64,000 nucleotides of DNA from Bin22 sp965207275 (lineage in GTDB: Bacteria > Chloroflexota > Dehalococcoidia > Lucifugimonadales > UBA3495), in contig CBDBMH010000002.1 in assembly GCA_965207275.1 (NCBI GenBank), positions 1,426,001-1,490,000 on the forward strand, given 5' to 3'. Positions 33,098 to 41,959 of this stretch are shown piece after piece. A program made the translations under genes and the position numbers. The first letter of the stretch is position 1. Each line of letters begins with the position of its first letter. The notes under the pieces were generated by a model that saw nothing but the letters and a program-made list of their open reading frames with translations, searched no databases and was not told where the DNA came from.

Positions 33098-34900
33098 CTA
33101 TTGTCCGGTGAATCTCATGCTGTTTAGGCGGATTCGAGCGTCGTAGCGAGGCTTCCATTCCAGGGTTGGGGCCAGACCATAGACCTGCGTTGAAACGAAG
33201 AAGGGTAGGAACCAATACTCATCGTGAATAAGCTGGGCCAGTTCCTCCATTTTACGCTGCCGGTTACTCCCCATAGGTGTAGCAATGGCGTCGGCGATAC
33301 TCTCCTGGAAGGTCATGCCATCCCGACCGGGCGCCAGGTTGCAGACCCGGCTGTTGGCGTTGTGACAGCTGGTTCGCAGCAGCAACTGTCGCTGCATATC
33401 CAACGTTTCGTTGGAAGTAACCGTTTCATAATAATGGGTCGAATGCCCCACCCCGGGCGGGGCCTGGTTGACACAATCAAGTTGCAGTTCGGGACCGTCC
33501 AGCGCCCCACAACCGGAGAGACGCATCTGTCGAGCAGTAAATGGATCCAGAACCACCAATTCGGCGTTTACGCCCAGTTCTCGCCACCCAACCGTCACAG
33601 ATTCCAACAGTTCGAGGCCGCGATAAACCCGGTCTGGTCGCGTGTGAATCTTGATCTCTGGATTGACATGGTAGTTGTTGTTCTCCGGGTTGTAGTCGGC
33701 GTGGTAGTAGCCAGCGGATGCCAGCAGTTGGCGGGACATTTGCGGATTGAACTCATAGGGCGAGAAGTTGCTCTCATGAATTCCCACGGTGCCCCACTGG
33801 GAGATGTTGCCTATGCACTTCGGGAAACCACCATAAAGGATTTCCACCAGGAACTGGCAGTCCACGGCGTGGGCCAAGGCTATTCGGACTTCCTTCTTAC
33901 TTAGTTCCTGGTGCCAGATATTGTCGGCGACCAGAGTGAATACTTCGTTACTGGCTCCCGACTTTGCTACCGGGACGGCCCGGATATTCTCAAAACCAAT
34001 ATCCGCCCCCCAGTGGGCCTCGCCGGACCGTATCATGGCGACCCTTGCCAACGGCTCGGACCGCCAGACCTGCCTGGCCGACTTGATAGTTGGCGACTGG
34101 GCATCGAAGGCGCTATTGCCCCTGTAACTTTCGAAGGCCTCCAGTTGCACCTCCTCGCCGGCCACGTGGCCTGCAATGCGGTATGGGCCAAAGCCCACAG
34201 TCGTCTCGGCCTGCTCGTCTTCAGTGGCGTTGTCCCACCAATCGGGGGCCTGGAATGTACTGAATATGGCGGTACGCGGGAAAATGGGGCAGGCCAATTC
34301 GCAGACAACATCCACGACGTAGTCATCCACCACCCGGCCGGAGATTTCACCGTGAAGGCCGAAGGAACGGCCGCCATGTCCGTCCGTGGCGGCGGACTTA
34401 TCGCCCAGATAGTCAAGACCCACTTTGGCGGCCTCGGCGTTCCACGGTTCCCCGTTGTGGAAGCTGACGCCTTCCCGAAGGACGAAGCGCCACCGGTGTG
34501 GGTCCTGCTGGGACCAGTTAACCACCCCGGCCAGTGGCACAACCTCGAAGGTAGCGCTGTCAATCCAGGTTAGCGGATCGGAGACGATTTCTCCGCAGAT
34601 GGCGTTGGAGACGCTGCCGCCGCAACCGCCCCGCCACGCGCTGAGGGATTCGGGTTCCTCCGGAGAAACAAAGACCAATTCGTCAAAGGCGGTAGAGGCC
34701 GCTTCGGGTACGGGGGCGGAGACGGGAATTGCGGAAGCCACGGCGGGCCTCGCCGTCGGACCAGCAGGAGCCGTGGCTCCAGTATCTTGGGCGGAAGCGC
34801 CGCAGGCCAGGGCCGAGGCCACGACCACAACCAGCGCCACGACACCCGCCAGGCGTCGTCGGGACAGAATGGTACGCCCGGGTTCTACGATATTGGGCAT
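33098..34900 (-). CDS. Family-5 solute-binding lipoprotein (paralogue B)
   Basis: 600 residues. The signal LAGVVALVVVVASALAC ends in a lipobox Cys, then a short Ala/Pro-rich tether. HRWRFVLREGVSFHNGEPW and KKEVRIALAHAVDCQFLVEIL are family-5 blocks. It is closely related to the protein encoded at 35416-37323: both share GNISQWGTVGI, HDEYWFLPFFVS and SRVCNLAPG, with paired cysteines (VCELACPIF) that may form disulfides. It is the nearest binding protein to the second permease pair. The ligand is unknown. Confidence 0.92.
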   Translation of the reverse strand: MPNIVEPGRTILSRRRLAGVVALVVVVASALACGASAQDTGATAPAGPTARPAVASAIPVSAPVPEAASTAFDELVFVSPEEPESLSAWRGGCGGSVSNAICGEIVSDPLTWIDSATFEVVPLAGVVNWSQQDPHRWRFVLREGVSFHNGEPWNAEAAKVGLDYLGDKSAATDGHGGRSFGLHGEISGRVVDDYVVDVVCELACPIFPRTAIFSTFQAPDWWDNATEDEQAETTVGFGPYRIAGHVAGEEVQLEAFESYRGNSAFDAQSPTIKSARQVWRSEPLARVAMIRSGEAHWGADIGFENIRAVPVAKSGASNEVFTLVADNIWHQELSKKEVRIALAHAVDCQFLVEILYGGFPKCIGNISQWGTVGIHESNFSPYEFNPQMSRQLLASAGYYHADYNPENNNYHVNPEIKIHTRPDRVYRGLELLESVTVGWRELGVNAELVVLDPFTARQMRLSGCGALDGPELQLDCVNQAPPGVGHSTHYYETVTSNETLDMQRQLLLRTSCHNANSRVCNLAPGRDGMTFQESIADAIATPMGSNRQRKMEELAQLIHDEYWFLPFFVSTQVYGLAPTLEWKPRYDARIRLNSMRFTGQ

Positions 34901-35056
34901 TTTGTTTCCCAGGCAAGAAAATCTTGCGGTCTCAGGATGCGGACAATCTCAACAGAAGCGTCAGGGAACGACCTGCAGTACCCATGGGGCCTGCAATACC
35001 CGTCGGGCAGGTGGTCCGCAAGAGAATTGCCGGCCATCTACCAAAGACATTGAGAA

Positions 35057-35086
35057 ATTCTTTCAAATCTAAGAGAAGATTGTCAA
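35057..35086 (-). promoter_or_regulatory. Candidate promoter for paralogue B
   Basis: Minus strand TTGACA (35081-35086), 18-bp spacer and AAGAAT (35057-35062), about 160 nt before the gene. Confidence 0.45.
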
Positions 35087-35125
35087 CAGATTGGAAGAGT
35101 AGCAGGGCAATCGCATTTTAAAGAA

Positions 35126-35240
35126 TGTTATGCTGGGCGAAGTCGAAGCATCTGAATCCGTTCCTGCCTGGCAGGCCTTGGGACCCAGTCCACGACTCTC
35201 AGCCAAGAGTCTAGACCCTTCGGCAAGCTCAGGGTGACAT
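35126..35240. repeat. Dispersed repeat cluster
   Basis: 35126-35152 is an inverted, 24/27 copy of the module at 4354-4380. CCCTTCGGCAAGCTCAGGGT near 35217-35236 is the module that gives the common spurious peptide CHPELAEG and also occurs, inverted, near 4272. Confidence 0.7.
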
Positions 35241-35362
35241 GACTCTTTGCTGCCGGTCCTGGGGCCATTTGAGGACGATTTATAACGCGATTGCCCTGGG
35301 AAGAGTAGCCTTTCGAGCCACACAGATCTCAGAGAGTAGCCCCTCATGACCAAACAAAAGAA

Positions 35363-35390
35363 ACCCCGGGCTGCCGAAGCAACCCGGGGC
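35363..35390 (-). terminator. Rho-independent terminator after paralogue C
   Basis: Stem CCCCGGG/CCCGGGG with a 12-nt loop; on the minus strand it is followed by TTTCTTTTGTTT, 26 nt past the stop. It separates the two binding-protein genes into different transcripts. Confidence 0.8.
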
Positions 35391-35415
35391 AATGCAAAAA
35401 CCAATAAAGGTTCGG

Positions 35416-37323
35416 TTACTGGGTGAACCGCATGGTATTTACCCGGATGCGGGGGTCATAGCGGGGTTCCCACTCCAGGTTGGGCGCCATGCCGTACACC
35501 TGAACGGATACGAAGAAGGGCAGGAACCAGTATTCGTCGTGGATAGTCTGGGCCAGCGTCTCCATCTTGCGCGTCCTTTCCGGACCCAGGGGAGTTGCGA
35601 CCGCATCATTGATGCTGTCCTCGAAGCTCATGCCATCCAGCCCCGGCGCCAGGTTGCAAACGCGGCTGTTGACATTGAAGCAGCTGTTGCGCAGATAGAG
35701 CTGGCGCTGCATATCCAGGGCTTCATTGGACGTGGCCGTCTCATAGTAGTGGGTAGTAGAGCCGAAGGGCAGCGGGGGCTCCTGCTCGGCGCACGCCAGG
35801 GCCTGCGAAAGGTCGCGTGTGCCGTCGTCAGCGGTCGTTACGAACTTGCCGCAACCGGAGCGGCGGGCCTCGCGCGCCTTATTGGGCTCGAGCACAACCA
35901 CGTGGGCATTCACGCCTATGTCGCGCCAGCCAGCCACAACCGACTCAAACATTTCCAGGCCGCGATAGACCCGGTCGGCGCGAGTGTGAATGCGGATTTC
36001 CTCGTTAGCATCAAAGTTGTTGTCCGACGGGTCGTAATCGTCCTTGTAGTAGCCGGCAGAGGCCAGGAGTTCCTGGGCCAATTCCGGGTCATAGCCATAG
36101 TCGGCGTAGTTGCTCTCATTGATGCCGACGGTGCCCCACTGGGAAATGTTGCCAATGCACTCCTGCAGGCCGTCATACAGCACTTCCATCAGGGTCTGGC
36201 AGTCGATGCCCAGGGCCAGGGCCCTGCGGACGTCCTTCTTGCTCAATTCCGGATGCCAGATGTTGTCGGCGACCAGGGTGAAGACTTCGTTGTTGGTACC
36301 GGTCTTGGCCTGGGGCACGGAGTCGATGTTCTCGAAACCAATATCGACGGCCCAGTCGGCTTCACCGGCCTGGATCATGGCGGCCCGTACCAGGGACTCA
36401 CCACGCCAAACCTGGAAGGCCCTCTGGATGGCAGGAGCCTGGGAGTCAAACGCAGTGTTGGGCTTGTAGTCTTCGAAAGCCTCGATTTCGACCTCTACAC
36501 CGGGCCGCCACTCAACGACGCGATATGGGCCGGTACCGATGGTGTTCAGCTCCCGCTCGTCCTCACTGGCATTCTGGTACCAGTCAGGCGCCTGGAAAGG
36601 CGAGAAAATGGCGGTGCGCGGGAATATTGGGCAGGCATTCTCGCAAACCACGTCCACGGTCAGTTCATCAACCACTTCACCGGAAATGGGACCATGGAAC
36701 CCATAGCCGCCACCGCTGGTGGGGTCGCCGGACCAGTCCAGCCCAAACTTGGCGGCCGCAGCGTTCCAGGGTTCGCCGTTATGGAAGGTTACGCCCTCCC
36801 GCAACTGGAACCGCCACCGGTGAGGGTCAACCTGTGACCAGGTATCCACACCGCTGAGAGGCACTACCTCGAAGTTTGTGCTGTCGATCCAGGTGAAGGG
36901 ATCGGTCGCGATCTCCTCACAAATGGTAGAGGGTACGTTCCCACTGCACCCGTCACTAAACGTTCCGAGGGACACGGGTTCTTCCTGGGTTACGAATATC
37001 AGCGTGTCCTTGGCGGTCTCCACCGTACCCGGAGTGGGCGTAGGTATGGGAGTTGCCGTGGCATCCGCCATGGAAGCAGCAGGGGTGGGAGTGGACTCGA
37101 ACTGGCGGGTATCGGTCAGCGCCCGGGCGTCCGCGGGCACTGCCGGCGCGGCCGTAGGCTGTTCGGCTGCCATAGCCGGCTGCTCGGGGGCAGCGGGCTG
37201 TGCCGCCGGTTCCTGGGCGGGCGCCTGGGGTTCGGACGCGCCGCAGGCAACTGCAAGGATGGTAATCAAAACTGCGAATGATAGGAAACTCCTTCGCCAG
37301 GAGACCCCTGTGATAAACCTCAT
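35416..37323 (-). CDS. Family-5 solute-binding lipoprotein (paralogue C)
   Basis: 635 residues with signal SFLSFAVLITILAVAC and lipobox Cys, then a Pro/Ala/Gln/Thr-rich tether of roughly 70 residues. HRWRFQLREGVTFHNGEPW, KKDVRRALALGIDCQTLMEVL and the C-terminal WEPRYDPRIRVNTMRFTQ match paralogue B nearly residue for residue, so the two arose by tandem duplication. It has its own promoter and terminator. It probably feeds the same permeases with a different ligand, which is inference. Confidence 0.93.
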   Translation of the reverse strand: MRFITGVSWRRSFLSFAVLITILAVACGASEPQAPAQEPAAQPAAPEQPAMAAEQPTAAPAVPADARALTDTRQFESTPTPAASMADATATPIPTPTPGTVETAKDTLIFVTQEEPVSLGTFSDGCSGNVPSTICEEIATDPFTWIDSTNFEVVPLSGVDTWSQVDPHRWRFQLREGVTFHNGEPWNAAAAKFGLDWSGDPTSGGGYGFHGPISGEVVDELTVDVVCENACPIFPRTAIFSPFQAPDWYQNASEDERELNTIGTGPYRVVEWRPGVEVEIEAFEDYKPNTAFDSQAPAIQRAFQVWRGESLVRAAMIQAGEADWAVDIGFENIDSVPQAKTGTNNEVFTLVADNIWHPELSKKDVRRALALGIDCQTLMEVLYDGLQECIGNISQWGTVGINESNYADYGYDPELAQELLASAGYYKDDYDPSDNNFDANEEIRIHTRADRVYRGLEMFESVVAGWRDIGVNAHVVVLEPNKAREARRSGCGKFVTTADDGTRDLSQALACAEQEPPLPFGSTTHYYETATSNEALDMQRQLYLRNSCFNVNSRVCNLAPGLDGMSFEDSINDAVATPLGPERTRKMETLAQTIHDEYWFLPFFVSVQVYGMAPNLEWEPRYDPRIRVNTMRFTQ

Positions 37324-37842
37324 GCCTCGAAATCCTCCTCATTTTTGGAAAATTTGACCATATCGGAGTTGAACTGACCGGTGGAAGGTACTTGCTGGAA
37401 ACTAACGGATTCCCTTACGCATCAATACCCCAAAGAGCCGCCAAATCAGTCTGCCCGATAACTCCCGAAAGTTATACTGTCAAGGGATTTTTGTCAATCC
37501 TTGGTGATATTATGTTCAGTTGCCAGCCTGAATCGTAGCTGGCGCAATGAAATAGACAAGCCAGTATCAACGTACCTGAGCAATAACGTAACCGATATAC
37601 GCGTCATGGAAGAAAGCCATTCTTGTCCCACCTTGTTCACTCATGTAGAAATACTCCGCCTCCGGTTAAGCCAATAGTGTTGATTCAACTCGCATCCGAA
37701 TTCTTGCTAATCTGAAAAAACCTAGTACCATATATATAGAAGTCGTAAACTATTCAATCAGAACCGCGAGACCTTTCCCAAACGTAATAGCTGAGACAGG
37801 AAAAAACCTTCCCCCATATCTTGTTCTTTCAGGACGGTCAGG
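37324..37842. other. 520-bp divergent intergenic region
   Basis: A+T-richer than its surroundings, with no gene. It should hold the promoters for paralogue C (minus) and the membrane protein (plus); only the former shows a recognisable -35. Confidence 0.5.
37471..37497 (-). promoter_or_regulatory. Candidate promoter for paralogue C
   Basis: Minus strand TTGACA (37492-37497), a short 15-bp spacer and TATAAC (37471-37476). A second TTGACA lies inside the spacer, 8 nt further on, so the true -35 is uncertain. Confidence 0.45.
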
Positions 37843-38301
37843 ATGAAGCTTCCAGTTACGATGGTAGATGGCGGAATCTACGGTTTCGTCATACCCACGG
37901 CCCGGACAATTGCCGGATTCTTTGTCGGGATGATGCTTGGCATAGTTGGCGGCTGGGCCGCGCTCACTTTTAACGCCATGGTGGGTTACCCCTGGGGCGC
38001 AAACATCCACCTGGCCATCTACGTTTTTGGAATCGGGCTTGGAGCAGGCATAGGCGCCTACGGGGGATGGATAAACCTGAGCCTCCGCTGGTACGCGGTA
38101 CTGGCAACCATATTTGTGGTGATTGCGGCCGGCGTCATAGGCAGCGCCGTTGGCAATGCCTATTGGAACTTCTTTACCGAAGCAACCTACATGGGAGACC
38201 GAGATACCCGGGTTAACATGACCCATTTCGGAGGCACCATAGCCGCCGGCTCGATGTCCACCCTGTTTGGACTTTACTATCACTTCAGAACCCGCGGATA
38301 G
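37843..38301 (+). CDS. Small four-helix membrane protein of unknown function
   Basis: 152 residues from ATG 37843. Hydrophobic, glycine-rich helices lie near 15-45, 58-80, 85-110 and 120-145 (for example FFVGMMLGIVGGWAALTF and VLATIFVVIAAGVIGSAVG). No family is recognised. It is alone on its strand, behind a terminator and divergent from the solute-binding gene. Confidence 0.7.
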   Translation: MKLPVTMVDGGIYGFVIPTARTIAGFFVGMMLGIVGGWAALTFNAMVGYPWGANIHLAIYVFGIGLGAGIGAYGGWINLSLRWYAVLATIFVVIAAGVIGSAVGNAYWNFFTEATYMGDRDTRVNMTHFGGTIAAGSMSTLFGLYYHFRTRG

Positions 38302-38348
38302 TCGAAACCTGAACCTCAAGCGGACTCTTTAGCAGAAAGGTTTAACAA

Positions 38349-38387
38349 CGCGGCCTGCCATTTCCGAGTGTGCAGGCCGCGCCTTTT
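38349..38387 (+). terminator. Rho-independent terminator after the membrane protein
   Basis: Ten-base stem CGCGGCCTGC/GCAGGCCGCG with a 13-nt loop, then CCTTTTT. It lies between the membrane protein and the MmgE/PrpD gene. Confidence 0.85.
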
Positions 38388-38429
38388 TGGCGCCCTTGGA
38401 CCATTTCCTGAACTAGAAGGAGGACCCCG

Positions 38430-39824
38430 TTGGCAACACCCGATATCACCGGTCAACTGGCCAGCTATATGGTTGAGGCACGGGACCGCAGGCTCCCGCC
38501 CGACGTTGCCCTGGCCGCCAAGCACCGAATCCTCGACAGTTTGGCGGCGGTGATCTCCGGCGCGCGGCTGAAGCCCGGCGAAATGACCATCAAGTACATC
38601 AGTCTTCAGGGAGGCGCTCCTGAGGCTTCTGTTCTGGCCACCGACATCAGGACTTCGGCAGTGAACGCCGCACTGGCCAACGGAATGTTCGGCCACGCGG
38701 ACGAAACCGACGATTTTGAGCCGGTGACCAAGTCGCACCCCGGCTGCTCGGTGGTGCCGGCGGCTATGGCCATGGCGGAAAGAGCGGGGAGTTCCGGCGA
38801 GGAATTGATGCGTGCGGTGGCGCTGGGTTATGACCTGTGCTGCCGGTTTCTCTTCGCCTTGGATCCGGACGCCGTGCGAGGCGGACACCGGAGCGCCGAA
38901 GGCACCAGTTCCACCATGGGCAGCGTGGGAGCGGCAGCCAGTATTGCCAGGCTGGACGAAGCAGGTATGCGTTACGCCCTGTCCTATGCCGCCCAGCAAG
39001 TGTCGGGGTTGTGGAGCTGGGTGAGGGACGCCGAACACGTGGAGAAGGCTTTTGACTTTGCCGGTATGGGCGCCCGTAACGGAGTCACCGCCGCAACTAT
39101 GGCGGAGGCCGGCCTCACCGGCGTGTGGGATATTTTCCAGGGGGAGCACAATGTGCTTCAGGCCCTGTCCCTGGACCCACGGCCTCATGAAATGATTGCC
39201 GGCCTGGGCAGCAGGTACTTCATCACGGAAACGGCCATAAAGCCCTATTCGGTGGGTTATCCGATCCAGGCCCCTCTGGATGCCTTCTTCGCACTGCGAA
39301 GGCAGCACGGACTTTCCCTCGAAAATGTGGAGAGCATAACTGTTCGGCTGCCCCGGGACGGCGCCGGCGTGGTCAACGGGCGTTCCATGCCCGATGTCAA
39401 TTGCCAGCACATGATTGCCGTGGCCTTGATGGACGGCGAAGTTACCTTCCTCTCCACTCACGACTACCAGAGAATGTCGGACCCGGCCACCCTGGCGGTT
39501 AAGGAAAGAGTAACGCTGATACCCGACGACGACTTGATGGACCCGTCTGCCCCCCGGAGCGGCATGGTGGCCGCTACCCTGAGGGACGGTTCCACCGTGG
39601 AGCATTTTACGCCCCATGCCTACGGGACCAAGGAAAATCCCATGTCCACCGACGACGTAAACGCCAAGGCGCGGGGACTTCTGAAGCCGGTGCTGGGCGA
39701 GCGCAGAGCGGAGAGGGTAATCGCCTCGATAAATGACCTGGAGAACCTGGCAGACGTGCGGGAACTCTTGCCCTGCTTGACGGTGTCAGCGTCTGAGATG
39801 AAGGACATTACCTTCATGCACTAG
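38430..39824 (+). CDS. MmgE/PrpD family protein
   Basis: 464 residues from TTG 38430, with a strong AGAAGGAGGA site. The helical N-terminal domain has the PrpD hallmark AKHRILDSLAAVISGARL and the NGMFGHADETDDF motif; KPYSVGYPIQAPLDAF and the C-terminal alpha/beta domain follow. PrpD is 2-methylcitrate dehydratase, but the wider family includes cis-aconitate decarboxylase and immune-responsive gene 1. No prpB, prpC or acnD is near, so the substrate stays open. Confidence 0.9.
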   Translation: MATPDITGQLASYMVEARDRRLPPDVALAAKHRILDSLAAVISGARLKPGEMTIKYISLQGGAPEASVLATDIRTSAVNAALANGMFGHADETDDFEPVTKSHPGCSVVPAAMAMAERAGSSGEELMRAVALGYDLCCRFLFALDPDAVRGGHRSAEGTSSTMGSVGAAASIARLDEAGMRYALSYAAQQVSGLWSWVRDAEHVEKAFDFAGMGARNGVTAATMAEAGLTGVWDIFQGEHNVLQALSLDPRPHEMIAGLGSRYFITETAIKPYSVGYPIQAPLDAFFALRRQHGLSLENVESITVRLPRDGAGVVNGRSMPDVNCQHMIAVALMDGEVTFLSTHDYQRMSDPATLAVKERVTLIPDDDLMDPSAPRSGMVAATLRDGSTVEHFTPHAYGTKENPMSTDDVNAKARGLLKPVLGERRAERVIASINDLENLADVRELLPCLTVSASEMKDITFMH

Positions 39825-39863
39825 GCGCCTATCCTTTTGGTAAACCTTACCGATTAATATCTT

Positions 39864-39895
39864 AAGGGCGGGTCAGAAACCCGCCCTTCATTATT
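39864..39895 (+). terminator. Rho-independent terminator after the MmgE/PrpD gene
   Basis: Perfect 10-bp stem AAGGGCGGGT/ACCCGCCCTT with a 5-nt loop, then CATTATT. Confidence 0.7.
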
Positions 39896-40008
39896 GCGAT
39901 CAAGGCCGCCGGTCTGTCACACTCACGAATATCCTGCTTGCCTGAGAAAACGGAGAGTATGCGGCGCGGCGTCAAATGACCGTCGCTCCCAGCCTTCAAC
40001 GGGTCTCC

Positions 40009-40872
40009 CTACTCCAGCGCCGCCGCCACCTTGTCGTGCAGCAACTCCAGCAACTGGGCGTTCTCTTCAAGAGTGAAGTTGTCGACGTAGTAGCGATTCT
40101 GGCCGGAACCCCCATCCACCGCGCCGTCATCCACCATTTCAGTAATCAGCCTGGCATCGGCCTCGACGGAGGGGAGCAGGTTGCGCCCAGCCAGCCGGGA
40201 TATGGCCGCCACGAGACCGTAACCGCCCCAGTTGGAAACGCTGGCGATGACCAGACGGTCTACGGTGGTGACTGCAGGCTCGTCCGGCAGGCGGTCCACG
40301 GGTGGAATGTGCTCGACAACGTTGCCCATGCCAATCTCATTCCCTCCGTCTCCAATGCCCACCGATGGAATGTTGTGCTCGAAGAGGTAGTCCAGCCGGG
40401 CAGTGTAAGCCGTAATGTCCCTGGAAAGCATGTTGAGGTAGACGTCGTTGGCGTTTCGGCCGCAACGCTCTATCGAGATGAGCAGGTCGGGCTGCAGGTC
40501 AGCCAAGAGTTGGCCGGCGGCCTCCCTACTGGCCTTGTCATCGGCGATGGGGAAATCCACCACGCTGGCCCCGCTGCCCAGGCTCTTGCGCATCATGGGG
40601 GCGGTGTGGCAGTCGGTAACGTAGGTGACCTCTTTACCCAATTCTTGCAGGGCGTTGCCTATGGCGATAGCGCCCGGCGGGCCGTCGGTCTCATGCTGAC
40701 CGGCGGTAAGGATGTAGAAGCCGGTGATGATGGCCACCCGGCTGGAACGGTCCAGCACATAGCGGGCGGCCTGATCGCAAAAGTCTGCGGGCAGGAAGGG
40801 CCGGAGTTCCGACACTCCCCGCTTATCCTCCGACAAGATTATGTCCTCTATGGTATCCCCGCCGAAATTCAT
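40009..40872 (-). CDS. D-glutamate cyclase-type C-terminal domain protein (DUF4392)
   Basis: 287 residues. VAIITGFYI, GPPGAIAIGNALQELGKEVTYVTD and the C-terminal GIGDGGNEIGMGNV motif are those of DUF4392, the C-terminal half of mammalian D-glutamate cyclase (DGLUCY), which interconverts D-glutamate and 5-oxo-D-proline. IGDGGNEIGMG is the likely active-site loop. The next gene upstream encodes the other half, supporting a two-subunit enzyme. The start ATG 40872 has no strong ribosome site. Confidence 0.85.
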   Translation of the reverse strand: MNFGGDTIEDIILSEDKRGVSELRPFLPADFCDQAARYVLDRSSRVAIITGFYILTAGQHETDGPPGAIAIGNALQELGKEVTYVTDCHTAPMMRKSLGSGASVVDFPIADDKASREAAGQLLADLQPDLLISIERCGRNANDVYLNMLSRDITAYTARLDYLFEHNIPSVGIGDGGNEIGMGNVVEHIPPVDRLPDEPAVTTVDRLVIASVSNWGGYGLVAAISRLAGRNLLPSVEADARLITEMVDDGAVDGGSGQNRYYVDNFTLEENAQLLELLHDKVAAALE

Positions 40873-40925
40873 GCGCCGAACCTCGCTGATCTGATTGTAG
40901 ATGAGTAGGGGATAGAGCGCCTGAG

Positions 40926-41720
40926 CTACAAAACGGCGTAGTCGGCGTCCCGATGTGCGGTAACGAACATGTGGCCGGGAGCGTGGGTAATCATCAGGGG
41001 CGGCTTGCAGTTGAGAGCCACCGCCTGGGGCGTAACACCGCAGGCCCAGAACACCGGTTCCTCCCCGGGCCGGATATCCACCGGATCGCCAAAGTCCGGG
41101 CGACCGATGTCCTGAATGCCGATTACCGACGGGTCGCCAATATGGACCGGCGCTCCGTGGGTGGCGGGAAAGCGGGAGGTTACCTGCACCGCCCGCACAA
41201 CCTTGTCATGCTGCACCGGGCGCATGCTGACCACCATGGGGCCGGAAAATACCCCGGCCGGGCTGGTGTCGATGCTGGTCACATACATAGGCACGTTGCA
41301 ATTCATTTCCTGGTGGCGCAGGGGAATGCCGGCCTCGGACATGGCGGTCTCAAAGGAGAAACTGCACCCCAGCAGGAAGGAGACCAGGTCATCACGCCAG
41401 ACATCTACCAGGGAGTCCACCTCTTGCGTGAACTCTCCGTGCTCATACACCCGGTAATGGGGTATGTCGGTGCGGATGTCCGCGCCGGGGGCGGTCAGCC
41501 TTGGTTCCACCTCACCGGCCTCAATTACCTCCAGCAGCGGGCAGGGACGGGGGTTGCGCTGGCAGAACAGCAAAAAGTCAAATGCCAGGTCCTTGGGCAG
41601 GATGGCCAGGTTGGCTTGCACGTAGCCCGGGGCAACGCCCGACGTAACGCCACGCCAGTCGTCGGACCGGATTCTTTGCCAGGTTTCCTGGGGTGTGGTG
41701 GGCAGCGATTGGATTGCCAT
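40926..41720 (-). CDS. DUF1445 (YcsI/putative hydro-lyase) protein, N-terminal half of D-glutamate cyclase
   Basis: 264 residues of the DUF1445 type: SGVAPGYVQANLAILPKDLAFDFLLFCQRN, DLVSFLLGCSFSFE, and the C-terminal WACGVTPQAVALNCKPPLMITHAPGHMF. In animals this domain is fused to DUF4392 in DGLUCY. Start ATG 41720 has GAGGAGCG upstream. The DUF4392 gene starts 53 nt downstream on the same strand, so the pair is probably one operon making or degrading D-glutamate or 5-oxoproline. Confidence 0.88.
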   Translation of the reverse strand: MAIQSLPTTPQETWQRIRSDDWRGVTSGVAPGYVQANLAILPKDLAFDFLLFCQRNPRPCPLLEVIEAGEVEPRLTAPGADIRTDIPHYRVYEHGEFTQEVDSLVDVWRDDLVSFLLGCSFSFETAMSEAGIPLRHQEMNCNVPMYVTSIDTSPAGVFSGPMVVSMRPVQHDKVVRAVQVTSRFPATHGAPVHIGDPSVIGIQDIGRPDFGDPVDIRPGEEPVFWACGVTPQAVALNCKPPLMITHAPGHMFVTAHRDADYAVL

Positions 41721-41959
41721 GCGCTCCTCCGAGGGAATTCAGTAGAACTCTCCTGCCTCCAATGGGGACATCCCATATCGGACAAGAGAACCCAATAGTA
41801 TTATCGCCGGTCGCTGCCAGTCAATTGCCCCGCGACATCAGCTTGAAAAACGTTGCGCCAGGGTGGCATAAACACCCGAGAAGGCGGATTTGGTGCATCC
41901 CGGAAAATCTAATATACTTACGCCAATCTTTGTTAAGGCACAACTTCGGGGGCATACCG

